From Acanthaster planci (Eukaryota; Echinodermata; Asteroidea; Valvatida; Acanthasteridae): a DNA stretch of 64,000 nt. Shown in pieces: positions 58,581-64,000 of the stretch. Position numbers and translations under genes: made by a program. The notes beneath the pieces are model-generated. The model ran no database searches and was not told the origin of the DNA. It saw only the letters and a list, made by a program, of their open reading frames with translations. The stretch is from NCBI RefSeq assembly GCF_001949145.1, contig NW_019091364.1, positions 3,493,964 through 3,557,963 on the forward strand. The letters are read 5' to 3'. Position 1 is the first letter of the stretch. Every line of letters starts with the position of its first letter.

Positions 58581-61263
58581 TTGGTTTACGGCCAACACTG
58601 GATCAACTGTACCCCAGGATAGCAAGCAGTAGCTTAATTGTAGTTCATTTTTCTCTAGCCTGTAATGGCTGGATTACGATACTAACTTCTTTGTAGTTGA
58701 ACGGAGGCGGAATATCTATGTTAAGAGATGGGAGAAAAGTTTCTGCGTGGCAAATTGTGTAGTCTTATTATTTCCTAGAAGCCCCCCCCCACCTACTAGC
58801 TCCAAATGGTCTCAAATCTATTTTTACTTCTTTTATTCGATAAGCAACGCACATGAACAAACAAGTTTATCTAGTGGACCAAAAATAACTAATTCATCAT
58901 TGAAACGACAGAAGTAGAACATAGTTCTGAAAAACCGGAAGGCTTCTGGTTTCATGTAGGTTTACTTTACTACGTGAATAATGCCTTGAGAACAATCGGT
59001 TGTCTAAATATTGGTGCAGACTTTTTAAGCAAACCTTTCAATGTACAAAGATTTTTTTCCTTACCTGGGGCCTCATTGGAAACAGAAGTCCACAAATATG
59101 GGAGCTGGTTTTACATTTTTTTTATCAAGTAAGTTCTCGCTTAGCCCACTTGCTCAAGAGAAGAGTAAATATTCTTGTCGTAAAACCAAACAAAACAAAT
59201 GGCGGTCCCCGGTGACTACCAGCACGTGCTTTCAGTTTCGTTGTTATGTTGACCAAACTGAAACATGTAAGGTTTTACCTCAAGCTTTTCGTTTTATATT
59301 TTTACTCCCAATATTTCCTACTTTTGTGCACTGAAACTTTAATCAAGCAATACGTGTGCGGCGACTTGCTGGAAAGTAAGTAGAAAATTATTGCTCGATA
59401 GCTTTACCATTCGCCTGTTTTACTCCAAACGCAAACAACGATTTTATTGAAATCATCTGATGTATTTTTTCTCTGTATTTGAAGAGGGTTAACATTTTCC
59501 ATTGCATTTTCTAAGATTGTAAAGCAAAAGGAAAATCATGTATGTTAAAAATGGTGCAGTATCTGAAATAAGATAATCATGGTCAGAAGTTCAATTTTAA
59601 TTATTTTAAATTTATTTACAGCAATATCACCGTCGTGTTGTAATTAAAGAACAGTTAACAAATTTAGTAAATGAGGGTTGTATGTGCATTGAGCTTGGCC
59701 GTAACATTTTGTGTTAATTCTGTTTACGTACACAGTTTCAAGCTCTCTCGGCAAGTGAAAATAATGCAACCACATTTTGTTCCCAGATTTCTAAACGTTT
59801 ATACTTGTAAGAGTCTTGACAAGTTTTGCTCGTTCTGGAATAATAAAAGTTGTATTTATGAGACAAAAGTGTGGCGTTAGGTCACCATTTTTTCTTGTCT
59901 AAACGCTAGTCCATCTGACTTGAACTCGTCAAAGTGAAAAAAAAATTATAGACTTCTTTGACGAAACTACGAAGAATTGAAAGAAAACAGAACAAATGCA
60001 GTGTCCGTGTTTTATGGGTCTGAAGTGTAACCACGAGTATTTTTTGTTTCAAATGACTTGTTCTGCTTCTCAATTATGTTATTCCCAATAACACTTAGCA
60101 CGCACCAAATGGGCGGGAAAAGCTTGATTGGGAGTTTGTTTACGCGGCACAGAATTCAAATTATGCACATGCGAAAAGAAACGAAGATGAGTGATACAAG
60201 AACAGGTGGGTGGTCGCCATTAATTTTGAATCCCAAGCTCATTTTACTACTGAAGGCCGGTTCATACTGCAGGCGAAAGCGAAGCAAATTTGATATCACG
60301 ACAAATTTGCAGCGAAATTTCGCTGAGTTGAACTGTTCAATTTTTACGAATTCGCAGCGTGAATACTTCATCTGCCCTCAAAAATTGGCGTTCACGTTTG
60401 TTTTAGTACGAAGCATGAACCTGCCTTTAATCGTCAAAATGTATGTTCATGTATAGCCGCTCTAGCAGTTAGAAATACGTTGATCCACACCTTTGATAAT
60501 GTTCAATTAGGAGTACGACAGTACCAACTAATTCAGTTATCAACGGAATTATGTGTTGGTGAAAATTCCGGGGTACGAGGGGATATCCCCCCCCCCGCAT
60601 TTTGGACCAGGAGAATTACCAATACCATTACCCCCCCCCAACACACACACCCTCGTACCCATCCACTTTTCAAGTCACCGAGTATGCGCACCCCTTAGCA
60701 TGCACCCCCCCCCCCCGCAGACACACACATGTCAAGATTCAAGAGTAAAGTCGAAGCGCTAGCGTCATTACTATAAGTCATTTTCGCCCAATTATCAGGG
60801 TCGGGGCGTTGCGCGTCGAAAAGGGGGCGGTCAGAACCAATTACGTTTTTGTTTACTTCTTTTCATTTTTGTTCTTTTCCCTCATGAGTAAATTGTGTGG
60901 CCCACCATTCCAAACCCAAACTGATGACTCTTTAGCTATTTTCCGTCTGGAAACGACACTGGTACAATGCAAATTCCACAACTTTCACCGCCTGTACCTA
61001 CCAAATGTTTCCGCAGACAAAATTTGCGCTGTATATGAATCGCTGTGAATTATGAACATTTACGGCAGAGGTGAGAAATTGTGGACCTTTATTTCATATC
61101 CTTAATTGATGCCGTAAACTATACGATCTTGTTGTGCTCAAATTGTTGGTCTACGGTTTTCCCCAAAATGTGCATTCAGGTATTGAGACTTAAAAATAAG
61201 TGTGTGTGTTTCCCTTGGCATTTTCTTGGCCTTCAACGCTTTCGTAGAGGCAAATGTGTTCTT

Positions 61264-61312
61264 TTGCTCGTCGCCTTGCGCCCAAACAGTTTGGGCGGTG
61301 GTCGACGAGTAA
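61264..61312. repeat. Short imperfect inverted repeat (stem-loop)
   Basis: TTGCTCGTCG...CGCCCAAAC faces GTTTGGGCG...CGACGAGTAA around a single central A (61264-61312). About 18 of 24 positions pair, with an internal mismatched bulge. It lies in a CG-rich patch. Confidence 0.55.
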
Positions 61313-61486
61313 GGGCCGTTGCCTTCTGGGCTTACGATCCGAGATGCTGGGCTGGCCACGCCCCCAGTGGCATTTTTAGGTGTAGCGCCCCCTTGTAGTG
61401 ACTAGTCCGTCTGAGTTTCACTGGTCTGCAAACACGTTCACATGCGATATGTGCGCCGGATGCCAGTTTGAACTGAGATTGATCGC
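61300..61486 (+). promoter_or_regulatory. Candidate promoter region upstream of ATG 61487
   Basis: CG-richer than its surroundings, with GCCACGCCCCC and AGCGCCCCC motifs like GC-box/KLF-type sites (61359-61392). No TATA box. Called only on composition and the downstream ATG. Confidence 0.2.
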
Positions 61487-61560
61487 ATGGCGGATATGGC
61501 CGATGCGCTGGAGATCGTAGCAATTTTTGGCGTATTATTTCATCACAGTAACATTAACAG
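61487..61560 (+). CDS. Possible first coding exon of an unidentified downstream gene
   Basis: An ATG with A-free but G+4 context opens M-A-D-M-A-D-A-L-E-I-V-A-I-F-G-V-L-F-H-H and meets a possible donor CAG|GTCCTG at 61561. Without splicing it stops three bases later (TGA at 61565-61567). It is short and the product is not recognised, so it may be chance. The window ends before any convincing second exon. Confidence 0.15.
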
Positions 61561-61792
61561 GTCCTGACACGTCTAGGGGAACAACGTACATGCGGCACGG
61601 GGTTTGGCATGGTTGGTAGCGAACGGTAAGTTGATGTCCAGTTTTCCTTTTGAGTTTTGCCTTTGGCGCGTGTTGTCCAGGTTGGCTGTGAACAGCAGGA
61701 GTCAACCCGAGCCGTGGTGATCCCGTTCAGTCCGGACGTGAACCAGGCAGGGCGATCCGCGCTTGTAAATTGCCTGCGCCAGGAAATGTGAA

Positions 61793-61864
61793 GGGGCATC
61801 AAGTTGTCCGTATACACGTACGTACATGTAGGCCTATAATATATCTTATGGAACTCTTTCCCAA
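61793..61864. repeat. Short dispersed duplication (GGGGCATCAAGT ... GAACTCTTTCCC)
   Basis: GGGGCATCAAGTTGTCCGTA, a TACGTACATGTA stretch, TATAATATA and GGAACTCTTTCCC recur at 63675-63738 as GGGGCATCAAGTGTACATG, TATAATATA and AGAACTCTTTCCC. A shorter third copy of the start (GGTGCATCAAGTGTTGTCCG) is at 61891-61910. Confidence 0.6.
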
Positions 61865-62029
61865 CATGGCAAGTCTCAGGTTTGTGCACAGGTGCATCAA
61901 GTGTTGTCCGTATTACATGTATACGTGGAACTTTCCGAATAGGGTTTGTTCACAGGCATGACAGTCGGACAGTGCATGCTAGGTCACCCAGTTTGGGCCT
62001 ACCGGCAATGACCGGTAGAAAGGGAAACA

Positions 62030-62240
62030 AGTCAATTCGTTCCACAGTGCCAGGTCAACTCGTGTCCGAGTTACGCATTAATCAACACCCAAGTCATTTT
62101 ATACCAGAGCCATCTCATACCCGAGTCAATTCGTGCCCCAGTTAACACGAACATCATACATGTATCAACATTGTGTATGGTCAACTTATGCCTAGCCTAC
62201 ATGACGTAGGCCTACGTCAACTCATACCCAACATAGTCAT
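62030..62240. repeat. Degenerate tract with GTCAAYTCGT / CCCAAGTCA words
   Basis: Contains GTCAATTCGTTCC, GTCAACTCGTGTCCGAG, CCCAAGTCATTTTATACC, CCGAGTCAATTCGTGCCCC, GGTCAACTTATGCC and CGTCAACTCATACCC, spaced 15-35 bp apart. It looks like a decayed tandem repeat, similar in character to 58170-58580. Confidence 0.5.
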
Positions 62241-62471
62241 CCTAACCTGATCTGTTCAGGTTCATTAGGCCCTATATTGAGAAAGTTGTATAACTTTTTA
62301 TTTGTACATTTCTGTTAATGTTACATCAACTTTAATTGTCAGGTTTTTGAGGGGCTGCTGTTGTGCTGCTTGCTACATGATTGGAAAACTGTCCCAATGA
62401 TAATTTAATACATGTAGCATTGTTGACTTCTATCTACATGTATCTAAAAAAAGAAAGAGTCCATATACATA

Positions 62472-63491
62472 CAGTAATTTTCGGAATATAAGGTGCCTTG
62501 ATTATAAGGCACAGGGCAGAAAATCTTCAGATTAAGGTTCAAAGCGTAGCGTATAAGGCGCACCATCACATGCGTTGGTAGATCGTTGCAACATGAAAGA
62601 CTACCGCAACGGCTCGCCAAAATGGAACGGCTACCAAACGTTTTCTTCCAAATGTACATGTACACAAGAAAAGGCTGAAATAACATTGTGAGTCTTGTGC
62701 CTGTACGTTAAAATAAGAATATCGCCAGATGCTCCATTGTTTATTATAAATCAACAAGGCATTTGTGACCTGTACGCTATTATATAACCCAGATAAAACT
62801 TTTGTCCGCCAATCGCTCCCTAGAGGCGACGGTGGCGGAATGGCAGTGTTGTGTAATAAAATATTCCTGCGACTGGGTAAATGCAGAAAAAATGTTCCTC
62901 CTCGCAAGTGGATTACCAGGAGAACGTTATAAGGTACTAAAAATTCACAAAAATGGTTGCATGAAGGACAAAATTCTTATAGATGTGGTAGATGTGAAAA
63001 TTTCACAAGCAATAAACACAACAAAAACGAACAGACGCTCCACTGCAATTTGAGTGGTGTTTGACACAAATATACTTACGGTTCTGGTTGTGTGACTGGT
63101 TGTTGGTTGTCTGCTACTACTAGTGTCAGATCTATGGCTTTGCACGGTCACTAACGAAAAGAGCTTTCAGCTGCCTGACCGCCGGCCGCATGCTGTATCG
63201 AACATGACTACCGCATCTTTCACGGTAAGGTCATGAAGGTCAAGCCCCGATTCCTTCAGGCCGGTTCCACCTTTCTGTTTTGATCAAGGCCTACGATGTT
63301 TCCAGGGAACGAGCGATTTTCATTCCCGAAGGATGCAAACTTTGTCAAAAATAGATTAGTGTTTCTACACATGAATCTCAAGTTTATTCTTCAAAGCTCA
63401 GCATGTAAGCCGTCCAGATGACAAGCCGCTCCAACAATTTTCACGGGCAAAATCAATGTATAAGCCGTACCTTATATTCTGAAAATTGCAG
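62472..63491. mobile_element. Non-autonomous DNA transposon, 1020 bp, TIRs and TA target-site duplication
   Basis: The left end CAGTAATTTTCGGAATATAA (62472 onward) faces, on the minus strand from 63491, CTGCAATTTTCAGAATATAA. Both continue AAGGT and are flanked by TA (62470-62471 and 63492-63493). A CAGT-type start with TA duplication fits Tc1/mariner-pogo class elements. The inner sequence repeats TATAAGGC / TATAAGCCG words near both ends. An 83-codon open frame (62802-63053) is not recognised as a transposase, so the element appears non-autonomous or internally unrelated. Confidence 0.75.
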
Positions 63492-63674
63492 TATATGTAC
63501 ACGTGTGTAGACAACACTAATTTTGCCTTAATTTAATGTTAACACAACCATCAGAAAGTGATAACGTGTCACAAAAAATGAAATTTAGCAGAAAAATTCT
63601 AAAAGTACTGTACATGTACCGGTAACACTTAGAAAACACTTTTTTTTTCAGATATGTCTCATCAGTTGTGCGCA

Positions 63675-63738
63675 GGGGCATCAAGTGTACATGTACATGT
63701 ATAATATACATGTACATATATATATAGAACTCTTTCCC
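63675..63738. repeat. Second copy of the GGGGCATCAAGT duplication
   Basis: See 61793-61864. The two copies flank the 62472-63491 transposon on either side, about 1.9 kb apart, with TACATGTAC motifs expanded in this copy. Confidence 0.6.
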
Positions 63739-64000
63739 TAAAAAGTTTTATAACATGCTTTTAAGTTCAAGTCTCACCTGTCTTGTTGTAACTTTTGCAT
63801 CTGTAAAAATGTCCAGTCGTCTGTATTGAAGAAATTAAAAAAGCATGAGCATCATTAATTTGATCTTGGTTTCAGTTTTCACAAAAGCTTCCTTTCCTGT
63901 CTTGAGTGACTTGTACACTACAAACTAGGCTTTAAGTCAATTTTTTGAACTATAAGCTGCTTGCTGCGATTTATGGCATGGCAGTGAAGGGATGCCCTAA

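Larger units (their letters stand above)
57106..61263. other. Intergenic or distal 3'UTR region
   Basis: No coding block recognised. It holds the 29-bp-arm hairpin (57385-57459), the CAAGTCA-rich tract (58170-58580), C-rich homopolymer runs near 58770, 60590 and 60705, and a GGCCGGTTCATACTGC / GCGAA-rich stretch near 60255-60400 that looks like a decayed interspersed repeat. TACATGTAC palindromes are almost absent, unlike introns 1 and 2. Confidence 0.55.

Noticed and set aside
62802-63053. 83-codon ORF inside the TIR transposon as a transposase
   Set aside because: Too short, with no DDE/D motif or helix-turn-helix that I can recognise.
1-64000. CRISPR arrays, operons, prokaryotic promoters, tRNA or rRNA genes
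   Set aside because: No spaced identical repeats with unique spacers, no ribosome-binding-site/ORF series and no cloverleaf or rRNA signature recognised. The window is an animal gene region.

Overview
This is eukaryotic genomic DNA, not prokaryotic. Short coding blocks bounded by GT/GC...AG splice sites are separated by introns of up to about 21 kb. There are AATAAA signals, terminal-inverted-repeat mobile elements and one assembly gap (323 N, 42412-42734). The coding blocks are closest to vertebrate ARHGAP21/ARHGAP23. The compact exon-rich 3' half, the abundant short palindromes (TACATGTAC, GTACCGGTAC) and the residues shared with both vertebrate paralogues suggest a marine invertebrate, probably a deuterostome such as an echinoderm. 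The species cannot be fixed from the sequence alone.

One gene dominates: a plus-strand Rho GTPase-activating protein of the ARHGAP21/23 type, coding from about 6599 to 56703. I rebuilt 13 coding exons whose splice phases all agree. They sum to 6126 nt (2041 codons plus stop), close to the length of human ARHGAP21. Domain order is a short N-terminus; a PDZ domain (exons 2-4, residues ~26-147); a long Ser/Arg-rich linker from one 2.2 kb exon; a PH domain (exons 6-8, ~975-1080); a basic linker (exon 9); a RhoGAP domain with Arg finger R1215, K1255, R1259 and N1328 (exons 9-12, ~1176-1380); and a 633-residue disordered tail with the family's RRRHTxGG motif (exon 13). One intron inside the RhoGAP domain uses a GC donor. 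Two possible phase-neutral cassette exons (42232-42288 and 43523-43603) flank the assembly gap.

Layout: 1-241 is the 3' coding end of a non-LTR retrotransposon. 242-6520 is upstream or 5'UTR-intron DNA with a CpG-richer, promoter-like patch near 960-1290. 6521-6634 is the probable start-codon exon. 6635-27449 and 27616-38630 are large introns full of Y-R alternating palindromes, MITE-like elements and a 28-bp minisatellite. 38631-56703 holds the remaining exons. 56704 to about 57105 is 3'UTR with a polyA signal. 57106-61200 is intergenic or distal 3'UTR DNA with a strong 29-bp hairpin and a CAAGTCA-rich tract. 61260-61560 is a CG-richer patch with a possible start of another gene. 62472-63491 is a 1020-bp DNA transposon with TIRs and TA target-site duplications.

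I found no prokaryote-type system, CRISPR array, rRNA or tRNA. The most unusual things are the palindrome landscape with its 5'-to-3' drop in density, the hairpin at 57385-57459, the MITE families, the GC-AG intron and the possible cassette exons next to the gap.
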